64,000 nucleotides of DNA, from NCBI GenBank assembly GCA_012840015.1, contig DUMF01000029.1:95409-159408 (forward strand), in the 5' to 3' direction. Source of the DNA: Bacillota bacterium. GTDB lineage: Bacteria > Bacillota > Sulfobacillia > DUMF01. How positions within the stretch are numbered: the first letter of the stretch is position 1; each line of letters starts with the position of its first letter. Made by a program: the position numbers and the translations under genes. Under the pieces are notes generated by a model. It searched no databases, was not told the DNA's origin, and saw only the letters and a program-made list of their open reading frames with translations. This document shows, in pieces, positions 26,778 through 34,996 of this stretch.

Positions 26778-28006
26778 GCCGACGCGTGGGACCCAGGAAG
26801 AGACGCGCTACGATTCGTAAACGTAGGATTCCGGCGAAGTTCGTGGTGGGGTTGGGGCTGCTTCTGTGCCTGGGTTTGGGGGCAAGGAGAGCAGCTTCAT
26901 GGCTTTTGGTGAGGCCAGTTAGGGTGGAAGAAGGTACTGTAGAACAGACCGTGAGCGGTGAAGGGGTCGTCATCAGGGACGAAGAGGCGTTTACTGTACC
27001 TCCGGGCGCTGAACTGAAAGCGCTGGTAAGAGAAGGAGACAGAGTCCGAGTAGGTACTCCGATAATGGAAGCTGAGGACGATTCTGCTTCGAAGGAACTC
27101 AAAAGAGTGCTCTCCGAGGCGGAGGCAGAACTGGCCGAATGGACAGCGCAGAACCAGCCTAAAGTCACTTCTCTGAGCGAGCAACTGAGCGCTTGCCGGT
27201 CCAAGCTGGATGACTTGCTCAGCCAGGTACTGGCCAGCCTGAGTGCGGGCGATGCCGCCAGGGCAAAGGCTCTGGAAGCCGCTATAAGCAGCGAGCTGGC
27301 GACACACCGGGATCTTACGGGTGAGTACGACGGCATCTTGGCCAGGGGCAACAGGCTGATCGAACAGAAAGCCTCTGTGGAACGTGCGCTAAGCAGCGCT
27401 GTAGCGAGAGTCTGTGCTACGATTCCAGGTGTGGTTAGCTTCAAGGTGGATGGGCTTGAGAGTTGTCTCTCAGGGTCGCCATTATCTTTGCTAAGCCCAA
27501 GGGCATTGAAGGTGATCGTGCAAAACAAGCCTAGCAGTATCCCCGGTGGTTCCTATAAAATCGTTCGATCTCAGGACGTCACAGTCGGTGTGGTATGTTC
27601 TGTAGAAAAGGCGGCCCAGGTGATAAGTAAAGGCATCCTGGACCTAAAGATAGGGGAGAAAAGCTACAAGGCTAGGGTAAAGCAACTTTCACAACAAGAC
27701 CCTCCGGGTTTTGTAAATGTGTTCTTCGACGTACCTGACGCAGCGCAAGATTTGATCGATGCGCGGCAGGTACAGGTGGATATCGTGCTAGGGAGACTCT
27801 CGGGTGTATTGGTGCCGAAGAATTGTCTTACTCGGCGGGGCGAGGTGACCGGAGTTTTCGTGGTAAAGAAAACGATTGCACGATTCCAGCCCGTCGAAGT
27901 GCTCGGAGAGGTTCCTGGAAAGGGAATACTGGTCTCGGACCTTCTCCCGGGTCAGTACGTTGCTACTCACCCGTGGCTCGTGAAGGAGGGACAGGTAATT
28001 CGATGA
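26774..28006 (+). CDS. HlyD-like membrane fusion protein
   Basis: 410 residues. A very basic N-terminus is followed by a membrane helix at about 25-45, a lipoyl/barrel-sandwich half starting VEEGTVEQTVSGEGVVIRDEE (residues 52-72), a coiled-coil hairpin (about 110-205) and a beta-barrel C-terminal part. This is the order of periplasmic adaptor-type proteins. No ABC or RND transporter is next to it. It overlaps ylmD and ylmE by 4 bases each, so it is part of the ylm operon. Function unknown. Confidence 0.75.
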   Translation: MSRRVGPRKRRATIRKRRIPAKFVVGLGLLLCLGLGARRAASWLLVRPVRVEEGTVEQTVSGEGVVIRDEEAFTVPPGAELKALVREGDRVRVGTPIMEAEDDSASKELKRVLSEAEAELAEWTAQNQPKVTSLSEQLSACRSKLDDLLSQVLASLSAGDAARAKALEAAISSELATHRDLTGEYDGILARGNRLIEQKASVERALSSAVARVCATIPGVVSFKVDGLESCLSGSPLSLLSPRALKVIVQNKPSSIPGGSYKIVRSQDVTVGVVCSVEKAAQVISKGILDLKIGEKSYKARVKQLSQQDPPGFVNVFFDVPDAAQDLIDARQVQVDIVLGRLSGVLVPKNCLTRRGEVTGVFVVKKTIARFQPVEVLGEVPGKGILVSDLLPGQYVATHPWLVKEGQVIR

Positions 28007-28725
28007 GTCTAGAGGATAACTTAGTGAGAGTGCGGCAGAGAATTGCGGAAGCCTGTAAAAGGGCAGGAAGGCCAATCGAGGCCGTGAAGTTGGTGGCGGT
28101 CACCAAGAATGTTAGCCCGGACAGAATACTTGAGGCCGCGGGGCTAGGGGTAACGTACTTCGGCGAAAACCGGGTACAGGAGGCGAAGAAGAAGATATCC
28201 GTTCTGGGGGATAAAGCTCAGGGGCTGCGGTTTCACATGATAGGCCACCTTCAGCGAAACAAAGTGGCCCCTGCTTTAAGGATGTTCGAGCTAATCCATT
28301 CCGTGGATAGCCTTAGGTTATTGCAAGCGATAGAACGGAAAAGTGACGAGTTGGGAATCACGGCGAAGATCCTACTGCAAGTGAACGTCTCAGGGGAGAG
28401 CACCAAAAGCGGCTTTAGCCCGCAGGAACTCAACAGCGTTTTGGAGGTAGCAACAGGACTTAGGCACATACAAGTGATGGGGCTAATGACCATCGCGCCG
28501 TATACCGAAAACCCGGAGACCGTAAGGCCTTATTTCGCACAATTGCGCGAGCTAACCGAGATCGATCCCTCCGTGTTGCGCGAGCTTTCAATGGGCATGA
28601 GCGGCGATTTCGAGGTGGCGATCGAAGAAGGAGCCACGATGGTCCGGATAGGTACTGCCATATTCGGGTCAAGATGTTATACTCGGGAGGAGAATTCCAT
28701 TGGAATGGATTCTAGCGCTGGCTAA
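28003..28725 (+). CDS. ylmE: Pyridoxal phosphate homeostasis protein YggS/YlmE family
   Basis: 240 residues, PLP-binding TIM barrel. KLVAVTKNVSP carries the PLP lysine, and FGENRVQEAKKK, FHMIGHLQRNK and LSMGMSGDFEVAIEEG are signature segments. The protein keeps free PLP in balance and has no known catalytic activity. ATG 28003 follows GAAGGAGGGA at 27982-27991. In Bacillus ylmF/sepF would follow, but here ylmG begins inside its end. Confidence 0.94.
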   Translation: MSLEDNLVRVRQRIAEACKRAGRPIEAVKLVAVTKNVSPDRILEAAGLGVTYFGENRVQEAKKKISVLGDKAQGLRFHMIGHLQRNKVAPALRMFELIHSVDSLRLLQAIERKSDELGITAKILLQVNVSGESTKSGFSPQELNSVLEVATGLRHIQVMGLMTIAPYTENPETVRPYFAQLRELTEIDPSVLRELSMGMSGDFEVAIEEGATMVRIGTAIFGSRCYTREENSIGMDSSAG

Positions 28726-28966
28726 CGTAATCTTGGATTTTTTCACGTGGGCAATAATCTTGAGGGCATTGTTCAGTTGGATTGCTCCCGAGCGCGGGAA
28801 CGCAGTACTTCAGAATATACAACGAGGCTTGTACCGCGTTACCGAACCCATCCTGGCCCCGATCAGGAGGACAGTGAAAGTTCAAGGCCTCGTAGATTTT
28901 TCCCCCGTGATCGCTCTGCTCATTATATATTGGATAAGAAGACTGCTGGTGATATTACTCCGGTAG
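28700..28966 (+). CDS. ylmG: YggT/YlmG family membrane protein
   Basis: 88 residues with two hydrophobic segments and the family motif LRALFSWI followed by LYRVTEPILAPIRR and LVDFSPVIALL. Linked to division or membrane organisation, with no defined activity. Start TTG 28700 follows GGGAGGAG and overlaps the end of ylmE by 26 bases. Confidence 0.9.
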   Translation: MEWILALANVILDFFTWAIILRALFSWIAPERGNAVLQNIQRGLYRVTEPILAPIRRTVKVQGLVDFSPVIALLIIYWIRRLLVILLR

Positions 28967-28996
28967 AGACCAGGGATTGAGAACAGGAGGGATTCG

Positions 28997-29521
28997 ATGC
29001 TTACGCCGCTTGATATCCATAATAAAGAGTTCCGCAGATCATTTCGTGGATACAATGAGGACGAGGTAGATGAGTTCCTTGACCAGGTGGTTAGGGACTT
29101 CGAAATCATGACGAAGGAAAACGCTGAACTCAAGGAACGGCTGGCAGAACTAGATTCGGAAGTAGCGAGGTTTAAGAAACTGGAAGAAACGCTTAATAAT
29201 ACCCTCGTCGTAGCCCAGGCTACTGCGGAAGAAGTGAAGAATAACGCCCACAAAGAGGCGGAGCTAATCATAAAGGACGCCCAGAGACAGGCAGCAGAAA
29301 TCCTGGAGGAGGCACGTCGGAAATACAGGGAGTGTGAAGCGAGTTTCGAGAACCTCAAAGGCGAGATTCAGACATTCAAAGCTCGGATGCGTGCAATGCT
29401 TCATTCATACCTTGAACTGTTAGACGAGGAGGGGGCAGAAAACGTTGACGGCCGCAGTGCCACGGGCGACTTTGGGCGTGACGGTCAAACCAAGGGCAAG
29501 CAAGTGTCGGGTGACGAGTGA
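28997..29521 (+). CDS. divIVA: Cell pole and septum protein DivIVA
   Basis: 174 residues. The N-terminal lipid-binding domain is LTPLDIHNKEFRRSFRGYNEDEVDEFLD (residues 2-29), followed by a long coiled coil to about residue 140 and an acidic, Gly-rich tail. DivIVA marks negatively curved membranes, recruits Min and chromosome-anchoring factors and helps in sporulation. ATG 28997 follows AGGAGGG. The last 77 bases overlap the next gene. Confidence 0.95.
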   Translation: MLTPLDIHNKEFRRSFRGYNEDEVDEFLDQVVRDFEIMTKENAELKERLAELDSEVARFKKLEETLNNTLVVAQATAEEVKNNAHKEAELIIKDAQRQAAEILEEARRKYRECEASFENLKGEIQTFKARMRAMLHSYLELLDEEGAENVDGRSATGDFGRDGQTKGKQVSGDE

Positions 29522-29750
29522 TGGTAATTGCCTAACCGTATGTCTCACGGCACACCCGGTTGAAGGTAAAGCGAATGAGCAACTATTGAGGCTGCTAAAG
29601 GAGTACCTCGCCGTTCCTACACAGCAGATGGAGATCATTGCAGGAAAGAGTTCTAGGAGGAAGCTCGTGAGGGTGAACGGCATAACGCAGGAAAAGCTCG
29701 ACGAAATACTCCGCAAAAAGATGGAAATAATAGCAGCCAATGGGAGTTGA
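29445..29750 (+). CDS. yggU: DUF167 family protein YggU
   Basis: 101 residues. GVTVKPRASKCRV, AHPVEGKANEQLLRLL and GKSSRRKLVRVNG match the DUF167 fold. Function unknown. TTG 29445 follows GAGGAGGGGG; the gene overlaps divIVA by 77 bases in another frame and ends at the start of ileS. Confidence 0.88.
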   Translation: MTAAVPRATLGVTVKPRASKCRVTSDGNCLTVCLTAHPVEGKANEQLLRLLKEYLAVPTQQMEIIAGKSSRRKLVRVNGITQEKLDEILRKKMEIIAANGS

Positions 29751-32533
29751 TGCGGTTGGACTATTCGGACACGCTTAACTTACCAAAGACGAAGTTCCCT
29801 ATGAAGGCAAACTTGCCCACCATGGAGCCGCAGATCCAGGAATTCTGGGAGAAGAAGCAGATCTATAAGAAACTGCTGGAGCGTTCAGCGGGGCTCCCGA
29901 AGTTCATACTTCATGATGGCCCTCCTTATGCTAACGGGGATATCCACATCGGTACAGCCCTGAACAAGGTTCTGAAGGATATAGTAGTCCGTTTTGCCTC
30001 GATGGACGGCTACAACGCACCGTACGTTCCGGGCTGGGATACTCACGGTTTGCCCATTGAGCTTCAGATGCTCAAGAGCCTGGGCATGAGGAGAGAAGCC
30101 GTTAGTGCGGTCCAACTTCGCAAAGCGTGCAGGGAGTTTGCTCTCAAATTCTTGGAAATCCAAAAGAAGGAATTCAAACGGCTGGGTGTACGGGGAGACT
30201 GGGAGGCGCCGTACGTTACCCTCGATCCTAAATATGAAGCGAGGCAGATCCTCGTCTTCGGCGAGATGCTGAAGAAAGGGTATATATACAAGGGCCTCAA
30301 GCCGGTTTACTGGTGTACTTCTTGTGAGACGGCTCTGGCTGAAGCGGAAGTAGAGTACAAGGAGGCCAGGTCCCCTTCAATATACGTAGCCTTTCCTGTG
30401 GTTGACGGAAAAGGGGTGGTGGAAAACGGTGCGAGGTTCGTGATATGGACTACCACTCCCTGGACGATACCGGCTAATTTGGCCATATGCCTGCACCCGG
30501 CTAAGGACTACGCGGTGGCGAAAACGAGTGCGGGTAAGCTGATTGTGGCTGACGAGCTCGTTGGAAAATCGATGGCCGCAATGGGGATCAAAGAGTATGA
30601 AGTGGAGGCGCGCATACCGGCTCGGAAGCTTGAAGGAGTGGAGTGCCAGCACCCGCTCTTCGATAGGCGTTCGCTAATAATTCTCGGGGAGCACGTTACG
30701 ATGGACGAAGGTACCGGATGCGTGCATACTGCTCCTGGCCACGGTCACGAGGATTTCGAGGTGGGCCAGAGATATGGTCTCGACGTCTTACAGCCGCTCG
30801 ATTCGAAGGGGCGTTTCACCGAATTGGGAGGCCAGTTTGCAGGGCTTCATTATAAGGATGCTAATGAGGCCATAATCAACGCCTTATCGCAGGCTGGCGC
30901 GCTGATGGCCCGGGGGACGATCACGCACCAGTATCCTCACTGTTGGAGATGCAAGCAGCCGCTTCTATTCAGAGCTACCGAGCAGTGGTTTGCGTCCGTA
31001 CAGGGATTTCGGGAAGAGGCGCTTCGCGCAATTGACGCGGTGCGCTGGATACCCGCATGGGGCAAGGAACGCATGCGCAATATGGTAAGCGAACGAAGCG
31101 ACTGGTGTATCTCGAGGCAGCGCGTATGGGGCGTACCGATACCGGTGTTCTACTGCAAAAATTGCGGCGAGCTTCTGGTGACGGACGAAAGCATTAAGGC
31201 TGTTGCTCAGCTGTTCGAGCGGGAAGGGAGCGACGCTTGGTTCACCAAAGACGCGGAGGAAATACTGCCTGCAGGGACTCAGTGCCATGAGTGCGGTGGT
31301 CATGAATTCGAGAAAGAGACCGACATCATGGACGTGTGGTTCGATTCAGGCTCCAGCCACGCTGCGGTGCTGCAAACCAGGCCAGAACTGAAGTGGCCTG
31401 CCACAATGTACCTCGAAGGAAGCGACCAGCACAGAGGATGGTTCCAGTCCTCGTTGCTTACGGCAGTCGCCACGAGGGGAAGAGCGCCTTACGAGATGGT
31501 ACTGACCCATGGTTTCGTGGTGGATGGGGAAGGACGGAAGATGTCCAAATCCCTTGGCAACGTGATTTCGCCCCAGACGATCATTTCGAAGTATGGTGCA
31601 GACGTATTCCGCTTGTGGGTGGCTTCGTCTGATTACACAGGCGATGTCCGCATTTCGGAGGACATTTTGAGGCAGCTGGCCGAGGTCTACCGGAAGCTGA
31701 GAAACACATTCCGGTTTATTCTCGGCAACCTGTATGATTTCGATCCTTCGCGCGATGCGGTCCCTTACGACGAGCTACTGGAGATCGACAAGTGGGCGTT
31801 GTCCGGGCTGGAGCGCTTGCGGAAAAAGGTGACCGATTGGTACCGGAACTACCAGTATCATCTCATTTACCACGATGTACACAACTTTTGCGTCATTCGC
31901 ATGTCCAACTTCTACTTCGACATATTGAAAGACAGGTTGTACTGCGATAAAGCTGATTCTGCCTCTCGCCGGAGTGCCCAAACGGCTCTGTACCACATAG
32001 CGAAGGTACTGGTGAGAATCGTCGATCCAATCCTGCCCCATACAATGGAAGAGGTCTGGCAGTACCTGCCGAAGCTGCCGGATGATCCTGAAAGCGTGGA
32101 GCTCTGTTCGTGGCCTGAGGCCGAGCCCGAATATCTCGATGACGAGCTCGAGCGAAAATGGGAAAAGATCATTGAACTCCGTGAGCATGTGACTAAAGCA
32201 CTCGAGGTGGCCAGAGCAGAAAAGATGATCGGCTCATCGTTGGAGGCGCGAGTGACCCTCGTCCCCAAAGAGGCTGAACTATACTCCTTCGTGCGAGATA
32301 ATCTGAGACTGCTCGGCGAGGTGTTCATAGTATCGCAGCTGGACGTCATGGAACCCGGCACCCCTGTTTCTGCAGAAGGAAAAGAGTACAGCAACGAAAA
32401 ACTGACGTTAGTAGTAAGGCCAGCCTTGGGGACAAAGTGTGCCAGGTGCTGGATGTATTCAGAGGCTACCGGGTCCGCGCCTGACTACCCGGATGTGTGC
32501 CCGAGGTGCGCTAGTGTGCTGGCATCTTCGTGA
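29750..32533 (+). CDS. ileS: Isoleucyl-tRNA synthetase
   Basis: 927 residues, bacterial type with a C-terminal zinc finger (CARCWMYSEATG then CPRC). The HIGH region is PPYANGDIHIGTALNK, the editing domain runs from about 200 to 390, and the KMSKS loop is GRKMSKSLGN. It charges tRNA-Ile. ATG 29750 overlaps the yggU stop. There is no T-box leader, since the gene is coupled to yggU. The divIVA to ileS order is shared with Bacillus. Confidence 0.97.
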   Translation: MRLDYSDTLNLPKTKFPMKANLPTMEPQIQEFWEKKQIYKKLLERSAGLPKFILHDGPPYANGDIHIGTALNKVLKDIVVRFASMDGYNAPYVPGWDTHGLPIELQMLKSLGMRREAVSAVQLRKACREFALKFLEIQKKEFKRLGVRGDWEAPYVTLDPKYEARQILVFGEMLKKGYIYKGLKPVYWCTSCETALAEAEVEYKEARSPSIYVAFPVVDGKGVVENGARFVIWTTTPWTIPANLAICLHPAKDYAVAKTSAGKLIVADELVGKSMAAMGIKEYEVEARIPARKLEGVECQHPLFDRRSLIILGEHVTMDEGTGCVHTAPGHGHEDFEVGQRYGLDVLQPLDSKGRFTELGGQFAGLHYKDANEAIINALSQAGALMARGTITHQYPHCWRCKQPLLFRATEQWFASVQGFREEALRAIDAVRWIPAWGKERMRNMVSERSDWCISRQRVWGVPIPVFYCKNCGELLVTDESIKAVAQLFEREGSDAWFTKDAEEILPAGTQCHECGGHEFEKETDIMDVWFDSGSSHAAVLQTRPELKWPATMYLEGSDQHRGWFQSSLLTAVATRGRAPYEMVLTHGFVVDGEGRKMSKSLGNVISPQTIISKYGADVFRLWVASSDYTGDVRISEDILRQLAEVYRKLRNTFRFILGNLYDFDPSRDAVPYDELLEIDKWALSGLERLRKKVTDWYRNYQYHLIYHDVHNFCVIRMSNFYFDILKDRLYCDKADSASRRSAQTALYHIAKVLVRIVDPILPHTMEEVWQYLPKLPDDPESVELCSWPEAEPEYLDDELERKWEKIIELREHVTKALEVARAEKMIGSSLEARVTLVPKEAELYSFVRDNLRLLGEVFIVSQLDVMEPGTPVSAEGKEYSNEKLTLVVRPALGTKCARCWMYSEATGSAPDYPDVCPRCASVLASS

Positions 32534-32537
32534 AGGA

Positions 32538-32585
32538 ATCGGCTCGCCCATAGCAAATTAGTAAGGGCGAGCCGATCTAGTTTTG
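32538..32585 (+). terminator. Rho-independent terminator after ileS
   Basis: ATCGGCTCGCCC (32538-32549) pairs with GGGCGAGCCGAT (32565-32576), a perfect 12-bp stem, followed by CTAGTTTTG. Only 22 bases then separate it from panB. Confidence 0.9.
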
Positions 32586-32606
32586 CACGAAGAGGAGGCC
32601 GGTAAG

Positions 32607-33506
32607 ATGAACGAAGCGTCCCAACGTGTCAAGGTCACTCTGCCCATGTTATTCGAAAAGAAGCAGAAGCGCGAGCCTATTACCATGCTGACGGCATATG
32701 ATTATCCGTTGGCCTTGCTTGAGGATAGGGCAGGCATTGATATCATTCTCGTCGGCGACTCTCTTGGGATGACTGTACTGGGCTATGATTCTACTTTACC
32801 GGTAACCATGGATGTAATGGTGGTGCATGCACAGGCAGTTAGGCGGGGTGCCAAGTACGCCTTCGTAATTGGTGACATGCCGTATATGTCTTATCAGATA
32901 AGTCCGGCCGAAGCGGTCCGAAACGCGGGCAGATTCATGGCGGAGGCCGGGTGCGATGGCGTCAAGCTCGAAGGTGGTGCAGCTATGGCACCTGCCGTGA
33001 AGGCCATTGTAAGTGCCGGTATTCCTGTGATGGGACATCTGGGTATCACGCCTCAATCGATGTCCATGCTCGGTGGCTTCAGATCCCAGGGCCGAAGCGC
33101 TGAAGCAGCATTGAGAATCGTCAAAGACGCCGATGCCCTGTTCGAGGCGGGCATTTCCATGTTGCTGCTGGAGGGGGTACCGCCGGAGGTAGGTAAATGC
33201 ATATCCGAGCGGCTTCCGATCCCGGTCATCTCAATAGGTGCTGGACCGTATTGCGATGGTCAGCTTCTTATAGTTCACGACGCTCTGGGCTTCTTCGATA
33301 GATTCACTCCAAAGTTTGTCAAGAAGTATGCCGATCTGAGTGCCGTGATATCCGCTGCACTGGAACAATACAAGCAGGAAGTGGCTACAAAGCAGTTTCC
33401 TGGGCCAGAGCATTGTTACAAGATGATACCGGGAGAGGCGCAGTCCTTCATGGAGGAAGTGGCTAAGCTAGAACCCGTTAAAGATGCAGGCGGGAAAGTA
33501 AGCTGA
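32607..33506 (+). CDS. panB: 3-methyl-2-oxobutanoate hydroxymethyltransferase
   Basis: 299 residues, PEP-mutase-like TIM barrel. MLTAYDYPLA, VGDSLGMTVLGYDSTLPVT (about residues 47-65), KLEGG, GHLGITPQS and SIGAGPYCDGQLLI match PanB. It makes ketopantoate for CoA. panC and panD are not near. ATG 32607 follows GAGGAGG at 32592-32598. No promoter fits between the ileS terminator and this gene. Its 3' end overlaps spoIIR, on the other strand, by 29 bases. Confidence 0.95.
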   Translation: MNEASQRVKVTLPMLFEKKQKREPITMLTAYDYPLALLEDRAGIDIILVGDSLGMTVLGYDSTLPVTMDVMVVHAQAVRRGAKYAFVIGDMPYMSYQISPAEAVRNAGRFMAEAGCDGVKLEGGAAMAPAVKAIVSAGIPVMGHLGITPQSMSMLGGFRSQGRSAEAALRIVKDADALFEAGISMLLLEGVPPEVGKCISERLPIPVISIGAGPYCDGQLLIVHDALGFFDRFTPKFVKKYADLSAVISAALEQYKQEVATKQFPGPEHCYKMIPGEAQSFMEEVAKLEPVKDAGGKVS

Positions 33507-34152
33507 AAAGTTTACCCAATTGGATTTTGAAATCATTTTTCCCTAACCACTCGAGGATGGCCAGCCGGACCTCCGGGAGCGAAATGTCTTCCGGAGGGTT
33601 TAGGTTTCTAGGGGATGTTTTTCCCGAATATGCCATTTCTAACGATCGCCTTAGCACTTCCACTTTCTCCGGGTCAATCGTATATTTGCCCGTAATGCCT
33701 AAGTAACAAAGAGGAGGGAAGAGTACGCACCACCAATTCTGCCCGTTTCCGTCCCCAATAACGACTCGTAAAGCTTCGTAGCGTCCAGCTGGTAAGACGA
33801 GCTCCCCGTATGTCCTTACTGGGAACTGGTAATGACCAAGTTCCACACGAACCGGTGTGTTCGGGTCGCACCCGTTTTCGACGATCACTTCTTTTACCCG
33901 GGACCGGACGTCGCCCAGGTATCTGCGTACCACTGTTTCTGCCTCGCGACGGGTACGTACCTGAGATAGCTCGGCGCCCAGGATCTTCAGCACTTCGTCT
34001 CTAACCGAGAGCTTTAGTGCTTGATCATCAGGGCTGTCGCTGTTAGCCACGACATGGAGTCGAATTAAATCCGGCTCAGAGTGCGCCGAATAACCCCAGA
34101 GGCCAACGAGAATTGCGAGTATGAGGAGACTGGCGAGTCCTCCTCTTGCCAC
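33478..34152 (-). CDS. spoIIR: Stage II sporulation protein R
   Basis: 224 residues: an N-terminal signal/membrane helix, then IRLHVVANSDSPDDQALKLSVRD (residues 30-52, split motif), LGHYQFPVRTYGELVLPAGRYEALRVVIGDGNGQNWWCVLFPPLC (about 105-148) and a C-terminal helix, all typical of SpoIIR. It is made in the forespore and signals SpoIIGA in the mother cell to process pro-sigma-E. GTG 34152 follows GAGGGA. It starts 10 bases after the sigG stop, so the two form an operon. Confidence 0.95.
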   Translation of the reverse strand: MARGGLASLLILAILVGLWGYSAHSEPDLIRLHVVANSDSPDDQALKLSVRDEVLKILGAELSQVRTRREAETVVRRYLGDVRSRVKEVIVENGCDPNTPVRVELGHYQFPVRTYGELVLPAGRYEALRVVIGDGNGQNWWCVLFPPLCYLGITGKYTIDPEKVEVLRRSLEMAYSGKTSPRNLNPPEDISLPEVRLAILEWLGKNDFKIQLGKLFSLLSRLHL

Positions 34153-34162
34153 AGGGCATCCC

Positions 34163-34936
34163 TCACATGTGCTTCTTGATATGATTCAAAGCGGCCTTTT
34201 CCAATCTGGAGACCTGAGCCTGTGAGATTCCGATCTCTTCGGCTACTTCCATTTGTGTCTTACCCTCGTAAAAGCGTTTAGATAGGATTAGCTTTTCCCT
34301 AGGCGAGAGCCGTTCCATGGCCTCCCTTATCGATATGCCGTCCAGCCAAGTAGCATCGTCATTTTTTTCGTCCGAAATCTGGTCCATGACATATATCGGG
34401 TCACCGCTGTCATGGTAGACAGGCTCAAAAAGGGATATGGGGTCTTGAATTGCATCCAGAGCGAACACTACTTCCTCTTGAGGTACGTTCAGTTCGCTGG
34501 CTATTTCCTTGATGGTAGGTTCTCGCGAATACCTGCTCACGAGAGAGTCTCGCACCTGTAAAGCCTTGTAGGCTATGTCTCGAAGCGATCTCGAGACCCT
34601 TATGTGGTTATTGTCCCTCAGGTACCGCCGAATTTCGCCTATTATCATGGGCACGGCGTATGTCGAAAACCTGACGTTTTGATTGAGGTCGAAATTGTCA
34701 ATGGCCTTCATTAGGCCGATGCAACCGATTTGGAAGAGATCGTCTACGTCCTCGCCTCTGTTGTTGAATCTTTGTATCACGCTGAGGACGAGTCGCAGGT
34801 TGCCATGCACCAGCTCTTCTCTAGCCTTCTTATCGCCTTGCTTCACTTTGATGAAAAGTTGCCTCATCCTGTTGTTAGAAAGCACGGGGAGCTTAGCAGT
34901 ATTGACCCCGCAGATCTCCACCTTGTTAACCAGCAA
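34163..34936 (-). CDS. sigG: Forespore RNA polymerase sigma-G factor
   Basis: 257 residues. NKVEICGVNTAKLPVL at the N-terminus is specific to sigma-G, followed by region 2 (GNLRLVLSVIQRFNNRGEDVDD over residues 45-66, FSTYAVPMIIGEIRRYLRDNN over 91-111) and a region 4 helix-turn-helix MEVAEEIGISQAQVSRLEK. It drives late forespore genes. TTG 34936 has GGAGG 9 bases upstream. In Bacillus sigG follows ftsZ; here it is on the opposite strand 8.4 kb away. Confidence 0.96.
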   Translation of the reverse strand: MLVNKVEICGVNTAKLPVLSNNRMRQLFIKVKQGDKKAREELVHGNLRLVLSVIQRFNNRGEDVDDLFQIGCIGLMKAIDNFDLNQNVRFSTYAVPMIIGEIRRYLRDNNHIRVSRSLRDIAYKALQVRDSLVSRYSREPTIKEIASELNVPQEEVVFALDAIQDPISLFEPVYHDSGDPIYVMDQISDEKNDDATWLDGISIREAMERLSPREKLILSKRFYEGKTQMEVAEEIGISQAQVSRLEKAALNHIKKHM

Positions 34937-34967
34937 GGCGATTCCTCCCGCACGAATGTTCGGAAGG

Positions 34968-34996
34968 ATTATTCCCGCAATTACATGAAGTTATGT
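34968..34996 (-). promoter_or_regulatory. Sigma-F/sigma-G type promoter before sigG-spoIIR
   Basis: On the minus strand GGGAATAAT (34968-34976) fits the -10 pattern GGnRAnAnT, and ACATA (34992-34996) fits the -35 GYATA in four of five bases, with a 15-bp spacer. Both sigG and spoIIR are known forespore genes under sigma-F, so position and sequence agree. The -35 overlaps the end of the upstream permease gene. Confidence 0.7.
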
